A stretch of 16,661 bases of DNA from CAYVQU01 sp964453155 (GCA_964453155.1 CAYVQU010000118.1:1-16661), one strand, 5' to 3'; positions 1 to 6,245 are shown, numbered from the stretch's first letter. Notes: generated by a model from the sequence alone, not told the origin. Program-made: numbers and translations.

Positions 1-22
1 TTCAACTTTACTACAAGAAGCC

Positions 23-223
23 CTACTTACTTACTTTTTGGCGAATGTATTGGTAAACCGAAAAGCGTTGAAATCGATATTTTTTGTCCCGCGCTTCATC
101 ATCGTGGCGGATTTCATCAGCGGCATAAATCTCATCTGGATAGTAAGCATTCCAGATATCAACATAGGCCTGATATTCGGTATCGGTGTACCCAAAGGGT
201 TTAAAATCCAAGCTGTTTTTCAT
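23..223 (-). pseudogene. Truncated GNAT N-acetyltransferase (N-terminal fragment, 66 aa)
   Basis: The first ~52 residues look like the beginning of a GNAT acetyltransferase: a segment reading IWNAYYPDEIYAADEIRHDD followed by a Lys/Arg-rich KKYRFQRF strand, which in full-length relatives opens the acetyl-CoA-binding fold. The frame then runs into about 14 unrelated residues and a TAG stop; the other two minus-strand frames also stop within the same few codons, so one frameshift does not restore a longer protein. The CoA-binding motif is absent. The ATG at 223 lies inside the end of the upstream GNAT gene (23-nt overlap) and has an AGAGGAG Shine-Dalgarno about 12 nt before it, so translation was probably coupled to that gene. 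Best read as a gene remnant; a functional short protein is possible but unlikely. The family call rests on the N-terminal segment only. Confidence 0.6.
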
Positions 224-785
224 TTTCGTCAAACTCCTCTTTGAGCAAACCCCATAACAGGTCGTCATAGAATTGCCCATTGAGATAAATGTTTCGGCGG
301 ATGCGGCCTTCTGACTGAAACCCGAGTTTTTGGTGCAGCCGAATTGAGCCTTCATTGACCGCAATACAGGCCGAATTGCATTTTTGCAGGCGGAGTTGAT
401 TAAATCCATAGCGTAGCAAAATCCGGACGGCCTCTTCGGCGTATCCGTTGCAGCGGTATTCACGAAAGGTACTGATCCCAAAACCAAAAACACCCCGGCG
501 TTCACTTTTGCTGTGCAGCGTGATCCAACCGACAAATTCATTCTCCAGGTTTTCGATGGAGAAGAATAATATGCCAGAGGTATCTTTGAAATCTAAGAAA
601 GGTTTAACCTGCTCGATATAGGCTTCGCGTGAGACCGGAGGGAGTTCCAGGCCTAACTGGAGCCAGGCGCGGGCCTCGCTGTCAGTGTACTCGTGTAATT
701 TTTTATCGACATCGGCTAGTTGCATTGGGCGCAGGCGCACTTTCTCGCCTTGCCAGAAATAACCGTCATAAGGTTCGAATTCCAT
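201..785 (-). CDS. GNAT N-acetyltransferase, RimJ/RimL type (194 aa)
   Basis: A single-domain GNAT that transfers the acetyl group of acetyl-CoA to an amine; the RimJ/RimL subgroup includes ribosomal-protein N-terminal acetylases and antibiotic or spermidine acetylases, so the substrate cannot be named. It has the early KVRLRPMQLADVD strand-helix (residues 15-27), a central strand ending GVFGFGIS, the CoA-pyrophosphate loop EYRCNGYAEEAV (109-120, the Q/RxxGxG/A position), and the late NEGSIRLHQKLGFQSEG motif typical of this subgroup. The length of 194 aa is normal and the gene looks intact. The ATG at 785 is preceded by AAGGAG with a 6-nt spacer. Its 3' end overlaps the start of the truncated GNAT by 23 nt. 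Cytoplasmic enzyme, probably co-transcribed with the other acetyltransferases upstream. Confidence 0.9.
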   Translation of the reverse strand: MEFEPYDGYFWQGEKVRLRPMQLADVDKKLHEYTDSEARAWLQLGLELPPVSREAYIEQVKPFLDFKDTSGILFFSIENLENEFVGWITLHSKSERRGVFGFGISTFREYRCNGYAEEAVRILLRYGFNQLRLQKCNSACIAVNEGSIRLHQKLGFQSEGRIRRNIYLNGQFYDDLLWGLLKEEFDENEKQLGF

Positions 786-847
786 AATGTGCTCCTTGCT
801 TGAACGGCAAGTTCAATTATTCGTTACACTTTGTCTCAAACTTTCTA

Positions 848-938
848 GGACGCGGATAAATGCAGAAAACGTAGATTTTTTAATATGACCATCCCTTATG
901 TTCTTTAAATCAGCGTTTATCTGCGTGAATCTGCGTCC
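848..938. repeat. Dispersed imperfect palindromic repeat R1
   Basis: The ends are GGACGCGGATAAATGCAG and, in inverse, GGACGCAGATTCACGCAG, so the 91-bp unit folds into a long imperfect hairpin around an AT-rich centre. It belongs to the same family as the repeats at 1934-2036, 2558-2641 and 9213-9272. It fills the gap between two minus-strand GNAT genes. Such REP/MITE-like units usually lie near gene ends and may affect mRNA stability; their role here is unknown. Confidence 0.75.
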
Positions 939-951
939 AATTTTGTGATTC

Positions 952-1917
952 TCAAAACTTCCTGACCCAATGATGGGCGGGAAAGGCCAACTCAAAGCCA
1001 ATTGCAAGGTAAAATTCCTGGTCGGAGCCAACGAAGACGCGTTGAGCACCTAAAGCTGCAACTCGGCGGATAGCTGCCAGGACCGCAGCGTGAGCCAAAC
1101 CCTTGCGGCGATGTTCGGGGGCAGTCCCAACCGGTTCCAGGCTGGCGATCTGGTTGATCTCATCCCACCAGGCGATACAGAATGAGGCGTACTCCCCATC
1201 CGGCGCGGTCACGTAGATATCCAGATCGGCGCGGTAGTTCGGGGCCTGCTGGAGACTCTCGTAGGAGAGCCGACTGGGCCAGTCCACCGGTTCGGGATGG
1301 TTGAAACTGACCCCAAAAGCTTTACGGCGGCGGTCAATATCGCTGCCGGAGTCAGCCATCGAGCGGAGTTGATAGCCTTCTGGCAACGTCGGTTTGGGAA
1401 TATCCTCGCTGACCGAGAAGACCGAATCCCACAAGGTGTAGTCTTCTTTCTTCTCATAGCCGCGGGCTTGGACAGCCGCAATTACGGATTCATTGTAGTC
1501 ATAGATGGGTACGAAAACCAAGTTTCGCGCCTCATTGCACAGTCGGTTTTCAGCGTAGGCCAACATTTCGGGTAGCAGGCCATCGTAATCCGGGTGATGC
1601 TGGACAAATGACTCGCCCCAGCCCGTATGCTGTTGATGGGCGTGTTCGATATTGACTACGCCAACGATCTCACCGGCCGCGTTTTCCCAAATCCCGGTGG
1701 AATTATCCCAAAGCTGGATTGCCGCGGCGACCGCTTCCAAATCGGGATCACCGATCCCCTCGGTCCACAGCATGGGGGTGATGAAGTAGCGGGCGTAATT
1801 CCAGCGTTCGAGTTTCCAGTTGAGCGGTTTTTCGGTGAGACCGAAAGTGTTGACCAGAAAGTCGCGGACGCGGAGGAAATCGGTTTCAGGGTTGTATTTT
1901 CTTTGCATGGTTTTCAT
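952..1917 (-). CDS. Tandem-GNAT acetyltransferase (321 aa)
   Basis: An acetyl-CoA-dependent acetyltransferase of the long class with two GNAT-like halves. The N-terminal half (about 1-165) is degenerate, keeping only the strand EIVGVVNIEH (83-92). The C-terminal half (about 180-321) is clearly catalytic in type: SFCIAWWDE strand, VGTAPEHRRKGLAHAAV with the CoA loop at 269-275, then RVFVGSDQEFYLAIGFE. It is a paralogue of the 316-aa protein at 3570-4520: both share APxYRxDLDI, (A/S)FC, VGTxxEHxR+GL and RVF in the same order. The ATG at 1917 has an AGGA about 11 nt upstream; a second in-frame ATG at 1908 is an alternative start. The gene sits between repeats R1 and R2. Substrate unknown; small amines, antibiotics or peptides are possible. 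Confidence 0.88.
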   Translation of the reverse strand: MKTMQRKYNPETDFLRVRDFLVNTFGLTEKPLNWKLERWNYARYFITPMLWTEGIGDPDLEAVAAAIQLWDNSTGIWENAAGEIVGVVNIEHAHQQHTGWGESFVQHHPDYDGLLPEMLAYAENRLCNEARNLVFVPIYDYNESVIAAVQARGYEKKEDYTLWDSVFSVSEDIPKPTLPEGYQLRSMADSGSDIDRRRKAFGVSFNHPEPVDWPSRLSYESLQQAPNYRADLDIYVTAPDGEYASFCIAWWDEINQIASLEPVGTAPEHRRKGLAHAAVLAAIRRVAALGAQRVFVGSDQEFYLAIGFELAFPAHHWVRKF

Positions 1918-1933
1918 AGTTTCTAAATTCCTA

Positions 1934-2036
1934 GAACGCTGATGACACGGATCGCTGCGCTTACGCAGATTAGCACTGATTTTTGTGTATATGAAAAAAT
2001 CCGCGTGAATCCGTCAAATCCGTGTCATCCGCGTTC
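1934..2036. repeat. Dispersed imperfect palindromic repeat R2
   Basis: The left end GAACGCTGATGACACGGAT is mirrored by the right end, which reads ATCCGTGTCATCCGCGTTC; the centre is AT-rich. The unit fills nearly the whole gap between the 321-aa and 167-aa GNAT genes and stops 5 bp before the TAA/TAG side of the upstream coding sequence. It also contains an inner CGCTGCGCTTACGCAG segment whose CGCTGCGCT core recurs in R3. Confidence 0.8.
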
Positions 2037-2041
2037 CATTC

Positions 2042-2545
2042 TCATAATGGCTCCGAGTTGTCGAAGAGCAGCGCCTGCCCCTCCCACCACTCGGTGGTAA
2101 CGGGAGCTTGACGATAGTTGCCATTGGTATAGGCGCGAATGACCTCTTCCCAGAAGATTTTGGAGGGTTCATTTTCGCCATGCTGAATAATCTCCCATTT
2201 GCCTGGGAATTTGTCGAAGACCATCTGGGCGACGGTTTTACCAATCCCCTTGCGCCGGTACTTGCGCATCACAAAAAACTCGCCGATGGATTTCGTACCC
2301 GATTCCTTGACCAGATAGCAATACTCGTTGACCAGCACAAACCCGGTCAGTTTGCCGTCAACTTTGACAAAAAACGGAACGCGGCCATCTTCGGTCCAGT
2401 AATAGTCGAAATAGGTGTAACCATACAGGCCATGGGCATTAACGTCGGCATCATCAAACTCGCTGAAATCGTAGGCGTACAATTCCATCAAATTCCGCAG
2501 GACCGATTTTTCTTCTTCTTGGACTTCAATCAACTCAATTTCCAT
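2042..2545 (-). CDS. Single-domain GNAT N-acetyltransferase (167 aa)
   Basis: A compact GNAT enzyme. The order of elements is a core strand VPFFVKVDGKLTGFVLVN (residues 57-73), the strand before the CoA site (IGEFFVMRKY, 87-96), and the CoA-pyrophosphate loop RRKGIGKTVAQMVF (97-110), which is a textbook Q/RxxGxG/A motif. The C-terminal part, FPGKWEIIQHGENEPSKIFWEEV, resembles GNATs annotated as acting on small molecules. The start was placed at the ATG at 2545 rather than the more upstream ATG at 2590, because the extra 15 codons would be made entirely from repeat R3; a purine-rich AAAGAGA precedes this ATG. It lies between R2 and R3 in the acetyltransferase cluster. Substrate not known. Confidence 0.87.
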   Translation of the reverse strand: MEIELIEVQEEEKSVLRNLMELYAYDFSEFDDADVNAHGLYGYTYFDYYWTEDGRVPFFVKVDGKLTGFVLVNEYCYLVKESGTKSIGEFFVMRKYRRKGIGKTVAQMVFDKFPGKWEIIQHGENEPSKIFWEEVIRAYTNGNYRQAPVTTEWWEGQALLFDNSEPL

Positions 2546-2557
2546 TTTCTCTTTTTT

Positions 2558-2641
2558 GTACACGAATGCCGCTGCGCTAAACCGGATCACACGGATTCTT
2601 TTTATCTTAAAAAATCCGTGGAATCCGTGTACATCCGTGTC
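2558..2641. repeat. Dispersed imperfect palindromic repeat R3
   Basis: Its right half, AATCCGTGTACATCCGTGTC, is the partner of a left half beginning TACACGAATG and ending CACACGGATT, around a T/A-rich loop. Same family as R1, R2 and R4. It lies between the methyltransferase stop and the 167-aa GNAT start and includes the 5' extension that the longer reading frame would need. Confidence 0.72.
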
Positions 2642-2644
2642 CTA

Positions 2645-3433
2645 TTATTTATCATCTAATCGCCAAAAGGTATCAAACCACGGCGGGGAGACTTGGGTGA
2701 AGTGGGCCCAGGTGCCGGGTTTGGGATCATCTTCCTTAACCATATATTCGTTGAGATATAGGAAAATGAACTCGTTTTGGGCCAGGGTGTTGAGTACGGT
2801 GCTCAAAGTATGACGGAATTCATGGGGACTCTCTATTTTGACGGTGGAGCCATCTTCCTGGCCCACGTCCCAATGCGGGAAATATTGGGTGGTGTCTTCG
2901 CCATCGATGTAGAGCCGGTTGAGGGGGTAGGCATTGCCATCCCAGGCTTCATCATCGACGGCGTGGGTGAAGGGATTGCCAAATTGCATATAGTAGATGC
3001 CGCCCGGCTTGAGGACGCGGGCTACTTCCCGGTAAACATCCGTGATTGCGGGGACGAAATTCACCGAGTAGGGCTGCCAGACGATGTCGAAGGTGTCGGT
3101 CGCAAAAACCGACAAATCGCGCATATCGCCCTGAACGGTTTCAACCTTTAAGCCATGATGCTTCGCCGCCTGGCGGTCGCGTTCCAATTGGGTATCCGCT
3201 AAATCTACGACGGTCACTTCAGCTCCTAGTAGCCCAAAGCAGACCGAATCCTGCCCGCCACCGCTGGCCAGGCAGAGTACTTTTTTCCCGGCCACATCTT
3301 GAATGATATCGTAGCGACCGATATATGCAGCGGCTTTTTCCGATGTGTAGTCTAGAAACGGCTGCGACCATTCCACATTGGCGTTCGCCAGCGCATTCCA
3401 GCGTTCACGGTTGGTTTTGTTGATGTGGTCCAT
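2645..3433 (-). CDS. Class I SAM-dependent methyltransferase (262 aa)
   Basis: A Rossmann-fold methyltransferase of the Methyltransf_11/UbiE-like type, which moves a methyl group from S-adenosylmethionine to a small molecule. The SAM loop VLCLASGGGQDS lies at residues 52-63, the acidic strand VTVVDLAD at 73-80 (Asp77 expected to bind the ribose), followed by GDMRDL, the strand FDIVWQPYSVNFV, and the usual VLKPGGIYYMQFGNP turn. The C-terminal segment around EDDPKPGTWAHFTQVSPPW is shared by a subgroup of uncharacterised methyltransferases common in soil bacteria. Full length. The ATG at 3433 has GGAG 5-6 nt upstream. It interrupts a run of acetyltransferase genes and may be co-transcribed with them; acceptor substrate unknown. 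Confidence 0.9.
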   Translation of the reverse strand: MDHINKTNRERWNALANANVEWSQPFLDYTSEKAAAYIGRYDIIQDVAGKKVLCLASGGGQDSVCFGLLGAEVTVVDLADTQLERDRQAAKHHGLKVETVQGDMRDLSVFATDTFDIVWQPYSVNFVPAITDVYREVARVLKPGGIYYMQFGNPFTHAVDDEAWDGNAYPLNRLYIDGEDTTQYFPHWDVGQEDGSTVKIESPHEFRHTLSTVLNTLAQNEFIFLYLNEYMVKEDDPKPGTWAHFTQVSPPWFDTFWRLDDK

Positions 3434-3446
3434 TTTTTCTCCAAAT

Positions 3447-3471
3447 AGGGTAACAAGCTACTCGTTACCCT
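3447..3471 (-). promoter_or_regulatory. Hairpin just upstream of the methyltransferase start
   Basis: AGGGTAAC and GTTACCCT form an 8-bp perfect stem with a 9-nt loop, ending a few bases before the GGAG ribosome-binding site of the methyltransferase gene. It could be an operator or a leader hairpin. No U-run follows, so it is not an intrinsic terminator. Confidence 0.4.
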
Positions 3472-3489
3472 GTCATCCAATTTCCTAGT

Positions 3490-3542
3490 GCAGATTTCGG
3501 AAAGAATTTTAGTCCAATATACAAGATGAAACTGAAATCTGC
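3490..3542. repeat. Inverted repeat between tandem GNAT and methyltransferase genes
   Basis: GCAGATTTC at 3490-3498 is perfectly repeated in inverse at 3534-3542 with a 35-nt AT-rich loop. It lies in the 136-bp gap after the 316-aa GNAT gene. There is no U-run, so a terminator role is not supported. Function unknown. Confidence 0.35.
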
Positions 3543-3569
3543 TGAGGTTTGGCGGTATTCTAGCTGATA

Positions 3570-4520
3570 TTAGTTCAAAGTATTATCCGCCAAACACTTG
3601 TACCAAGATTCCGCCCGGTAGCTGGTCCCTAATGCTGAGCGGTAGAGTGCGTTGGCAGGCGGATCGAATCCATTGGCAAAAACGCGTGTGCAACCCATGC
3701 GCTGCAATCGCCGCAGTCCCTCAGTAATGACGGCTTTGCCCAGGCCCCGGCGCTGATGTTCGGATGATGTACCGACCAAAACGCAAACCGCGCTACGGGT
3801 GTAATCATCGTAAAAGATCGTACAAAACGCGGCGATTTCGCCATTGGGCGCCTCGGCCAAGATATCTAAATCCCGGCGATAGAGTGGCGCAGACTGTAAG
3901 TTTGTAAACCAAGCGCCGCCTTCAAAGCCCTCAACAGATTCATTAGGGTGGAAGGCCCGCCAAGAGGCCCAGGCGCGCGCTTCAAATTCGCTGGCGGCCC
4001 CCATAGAACGAATTTTGTATCCGTTGGCTACCTTTACTATCGGTAAAGGAGCTTCCAGATCACGCCGCCAACGATAGACCGGTCGATCGCGCCAGGTGTA
4101 ACCGCGGGCTTGGAGCGCTGCTGACCGTATAGGTTCATCCTCATCTGCCAGTATGAATAGTTTGTGCTGGCCGTCATAGCTGTTGAATAAACTCTTCTCG
4201 GCCACGGCTAACATTCCATTTTCCAGTTCAAAACTCCGAAAATGGGGATGGACATGCAAATAGGCCTCGCCCTTGTCGATGGCGTGCAGCACCGCTGCTA
4301 GTTGACCATCATCAGTTTCCCATAAGAAAGTTACCTCCTTCATGGGGGGCGATTCACAAGTCAAAATGTGATGCCAGCGCCAGTAGTCCAGACGCGGCAG
4401 ACTCCAGCTGCGTTCCAGGCAGTCGTTGAGCAGGAATACTTCGCGTAAGAAATTACGCATGCGCCAGAAATCGGCTTCGGTTTGATATTTGCGCATTTTA
4501 AAAGCAGGTTTTTGATCCAT
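3570..4520 (-). CDS. Tandem-GNAT acetyltransferase (316 aa)
   Basis: A two-half GNAT like the protein at 952-1917. The N-terminal half (about 1-150) starts MRKYQTEADFWRMRNFLREV and lacks a clear CoA loop. The C-terminal half (about 165-316) carries AAFCTIFYDD (230-239), the CoA loop SSEHQRRGLGKAV (252-264) and a terminal RVFANGFDPPANALYRSALG. Expected activity is acetyl transfer from acetyl-CoA to an amine; substrate unknown. The first ATG at 4520 lies 21 nt after the stop of the upstream Eis-like gene and has a weak GGA; the internal ATG at 4496, in front of MRKYQ, matches the start of the paralogue better but has no ribosome-binding site. The very short gap argues for an operon with the Eis-like gene. 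Confidence 0.88.
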   Translation of the reverse strand: MDQKPAFKMRKYQTEADFWRMRNFLREVFLLNDCLERSWSLPRLDYWRWHHILTCESPPMKEVTFLWETDDGQLAAVLHAIDKGEAYLHVHPHFRSFELENGMLAVAEKSLFNSYDGQHKLFILADEDEPIRSAALQARGYTWRDRPVYRWRRDLEAPLPIVKVANGYKIRSMGAASEFEARAWASWRAFHPNESVEGFEGGAWFTNLQSAPLYRRDLDILAEAPNGEIAAFCTIFYDDYTRSAVCVLVGTSSEHQRRGLGKAVITEGLRRLQRMGCTRVFANGFDPPANALYRSALGTSYRAESWYKCLADNTLN

Positions 4521-4541
4521 AAGCTATTCCATTCTGTTCGT

Positions 4542-5906
4542 TCAGGCACCGCCACCTACGACCCAGACCTGGCCGGTGAATTCGGGGAACATGCAATCCA
4601 GCAAGGCGCGGGCGGTGCGGCTGACAAAGCAGTCGGCGATTTCGTCACCGAGTTGGGACGCGGTTTTTTGCCCGCATAGAATTGACCAGAAAGAATTAGC
4701 CGGGAAGTGGGCGTGACCGGCGGACCCATCGGGGGGTTGCCAGCTTGAAATTTCCAGCCGTCCATCTTCTAATTTTAGGTGGGTGCCGCGCCGATAAAAA
4801 TTGAGTTTTAACTCACCTGTGAAGCCCGCCCCGACCGCGGATTCAGCCAGATTCTGCTCCAATTGGGGTTTTATCGCCTGCAAGTAAGCTGTCTCATCCG
4901 GGAAGCGGACATACCAGGCGTACGGTGGAGCCTTGAGCATCACATCGCGGCCGATGGCCGCGTAGATTGGGTGTTCCCTCCCCAGGCGCAGATACAGTCC
5001 CCGAATTTCGTCGGTAGGGTGATTGAACGAATCATCCACGAATTTGCGTTGAGCAATCTCCCACAGCCCCTGCAGCAGATGGGGCAGCAAGTTGAGATAA
5101 CCCACTCGAGGTTTGAGACCTAAAAAGCTGATCGTCATTGCGGGACCCCATAAAACATGCTGGTGGATGACGTACCCCAGGGGTTCGCCCGCTTTATTCT
5201 CAATGAGCAACCATTCGAACTTGCCATCGGAGCCGTCGGTATAGCCGTCGAACTCAAATTCCCAGATCTCGTCAGGTACATCCATTGAAAACAGCATTTC
5301 ACGGGTGTTGGCGGTATGCAGCGCTTTAATAAATTCGCGATCCGCGTCCGTGGTGGGGGGGCGCAGGTGGTAATCGTCTTTGACCTCGTCCGCCAGTTTG
5401 GGGAAACTGGGAGGATAAATCCGGTACCCGCCCCCGAGTTCCAGGCTGAGTTCGTAATCGAAATAGCGATATAGGGAGGGGATGCCGGTGATCACTTGCA
5501 TGACTTCACCGCGGGCGGCGCTCAGGGCGTGGATGACTTCAAATTGCTTGCGGACCAAGCCGCGGCGGCGATAATCTTCGTGCGTCATCACTAGTTCAGG
5601 GCGGCCAACCTTGATGGGCGTTTCTCCATATCGCCATGTTTCCGAGAACAAACACATCGCCGAGACGATTTTCCCGGTGGCGGTATCCTCAACCACGGTC
5701 ATATCCTCATGCCGCAGGAGTGGGAACTTGCCAGCCACCCAATCCTGGACGAAGATTTTAACGCAGGGATAATCTGCATCCTCCTCATCCAAGGCGTGGA
5801 AAGATAGATCAATCAGTTGGTGGTTATCAGCCGGGGTCGCCCAGCGCAAGCGTAAGTTAGCGCCCAAATCGAGCGGGATTTCTTCTAAAGTTTTTTTATG
5901 AGACAT
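4542..5906 (-). CDS. Eis-like N-acetyltransferase, GNAT-GNAT-SCP2 (454 aa)
   Basis: The architecture matches the Eis (enhanced intracellular survival) family: a catalytic GNAT domain (about 15-170) with the CoA loop HEDYRRRGLVRKQF (109-122) and the IPSLYRYFDYE segment (142-152); a second, degenerate GNAT domain (about 190-335); and a C-terminal SCP2-like domain (about 345-450). Eis proteins of mycobacteria acetylate several amines of aminoglycosides and also lysines; whether this one uses antibiotics cannot be told from sequence. The length of 454 aa is a little above the roughly 400 aa usual for Eis. The ATG at 5906 follows AGGA with an 8-nt spacer. No promoter is visible directly before it; the nearest is at 6189-6217, beyond a leader ORF and an intrinsic terminator, so expression may depend on read-through. 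It is the first large gene of the acetyltransferase cluster. Confidence 0.88.
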   Translation of the reverse strand: MSHKKTLEEIPLDLGANLRLRWATPADNHQLIDLSFHALDEEDADYPCVKIFVQDWVAGKFPLLRHEDMTVVEDTATGKIVSAMCLFSETWRYGETPIKVGRPELVMTHEDYRRRGLVRKQFEVIHALSAARGEVMQVITGIPSLYRYFDYELSLELGGGYRIYPPSFPKLADEVKDDYHLRPPTTDADREFIKALHTANTREMLFSMDVPDEIWEFEFDGYTDGSDGKFEWLLIENKAGEPLGYVIHQHVLWGPAMTISFLGLKPRVGYLNLLPHLLQGLWEIAQRKFVDDSFNHPTDEIRGLYLRLGREHPIYAAIGRDVMLKAPPYAWYVRFPDETAYLQAIKPQLEQNLAESAVGAGFTGELKLNFYRRGTHLKLEDGRLEISSWQPPDGSAGHAHFPANSFWSILCGQKTASQLGDEIADCFVSRTARALLDCMFPEFTGQVWVVGGGA

Positions 5907-5934
5907 GATAATTTCCTACAATGTGATTTTCCAC

Positions 5935-5995
5935 AATTGGCGCCAATTCCCATGAATTGGCGTGGTCAAACGGCGAGGGGAAAGCGCCATTTGAC
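5935..5995 (-). promoter_or_regulatory. Two leader hairpins and a 14-bp palindrome before the Eis-like gene
   Basis: CGCCAATTC (5941-5949) and GAATTGGCG (5954-5962) make a 9-bp stem with a 4-nt loop; the left arm is also part of a perfect 14-bp palindrome AATTGGCGCCAATT (5935-5948), so three AATTGGCG arms compete. Upstream, 5965-5975 and 5985-5995 pair over 11 positions with a 9-nt loop; the one non-Watson-Crick pair is G-U only if minus-strand RNA is read, and C-A on the other strand. Both lie between the terminator and the start of the Eis-like gene. Operators or leader RNA elements are possible. Confidence 0.5.
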
Positions 5996-5997
5996 AC

Positions 5998-6029
5998 AAA
6001 AAAAGCCACAGCGACATGCACCGTGGCTT
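5998..6029 (-). terminator. Intrinsic terminator (attenuator candidate)
   Basis: Read on the minus strand, AAGCCAC and GTGGCTT form a 7-bp GC-rich stem with a loop of about 13 nt, directly followed by seven U residues. It lies after the stop codon of the 32-codon leader ORF and before the Eis-like gene in the same direction. The loop contains GGTGCAT (6016-6022), the exact complement of ATGCACC in the last codons of the leader ORF (6071-6077). Confidence 0.75.
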
Positions 6030-6059
6030 CGAAATTTCAAATTTTGCTTCAATCGTCAT

Positions 6060-6158
6060 TCAAAAACGGAGGTGCATTACGACAATGCCAAACAGAACTG
6101 CTGCTAGGGGAGCAATTTTCGGATTCTGTTCAGTTGTCACCCGCATGGGCGGCCGCAT
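6060..6158 (-). CDS. Leader peptide or small hydrophobic protein (32 aa)
   Basis: A short frame with excellent initiation signals: CGGAGG, a 7-nt spacer and ATG at 6158, placed about 24 nt after the predicted transcription start of the promoter at 6189-6217. The peptide has a basic and polar N-terminus (two Met-Arg pairs, then TTEQNPK) and a hydrophobic stretch IAPLAAVLFGIVVMHL (residues 15-30), ending Arg-Phe before TGA. It is followed by an intrinsic terminator 31 nt later. Two readings fit: a leader peptide whose translation controls read-through into the Eis-like gene, or a stand-alone small membrane protein with its own promoter and terminator. No homologue is recognised. It is supported by signals rather than similarity. 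Confidence 0.55.
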   Translation of the reverse strand: MRPPMRVTTEQNPKIAPLAAVLFGIVVMHLRF

Positions 6159-6172
6159 TAGGATGCCTCCGT
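6066..6172 (-). promoter_or_regulatory. Structured 5' leader RNA with nested stems
   Basis: Nested complementary segments close a compact fold: 6066-6072 with 6166-6172 (ACGGAGG/CCTCCGT, 7 bp), 6081-6085 with 6134-6138 (GACAA/TTGTC), 6091-6097 with 6124-6130 (AACAGAA/TTCTGTT), and an apical TGCT/AGCA. Side hairpins CCGC/GCGG (6141-6152) and GCAT/ATGC (6155-6166) fit the junction; the second competes with the closing stem. On the minus strand the closing stem hides the Shine-Dalgarno of the 32-codon ORF. It does not match T-box, SAM, TPP, cobalamin, guanidine, fluoride or cyclic-di-GMP riboswitch signatures that I can recall. Confidence 0.5.
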
Positions 6173-6188
6173 GATTGATAGCGGGGGA

Positions 6189-6217
6189 AGTTTACCAAAA
6201 ATGGATATGGAGGTCAA
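6189..6217 (-). promoter_or_regulatory. Sigma70-type promoter for the leader ORF and acetyltransferase cluster
   Basis: On the minus strand TTGACC (6212-6217) and TAAACT (6189-6194) are separated by exactly 17 nt. The predicted start is near 6182-6183, about 24 nt before the leader ORF's ATG. It is the only good promoter found upstream of the Eis-like gene. Confidence 0.6.
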
Positions 6218-6245
6218 GATAGAAATGATGGTCAGCAGGGGATGA

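Noticed and set aside
848..2641. Integron cassette array (acetyltransferase genes separated by palindromes)
   Set aside because: No GTTRRRY/RYYYAAC core sites at the repeat ends, no integrase gene, and the same repeat family occurs outside the cluster after livF.
5910..6059. A 47-codon frame directly after the leader ORF stop (ATG next to TGA)
   Set aside because: No ribosome-binding site, the translation looks random, and it passes through the terminator and hairpins. Coupled re-initiation cannot be excluded but is not supported.
5998..6172. T-box or a known riboswitch class
   Set aside because: No T-box sequence (UGGNACCGCG), no specifier loop, and no recognisable core of the common riboswitches. 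A leader ORF with a strong ribosome-binding site explains part of the structure.
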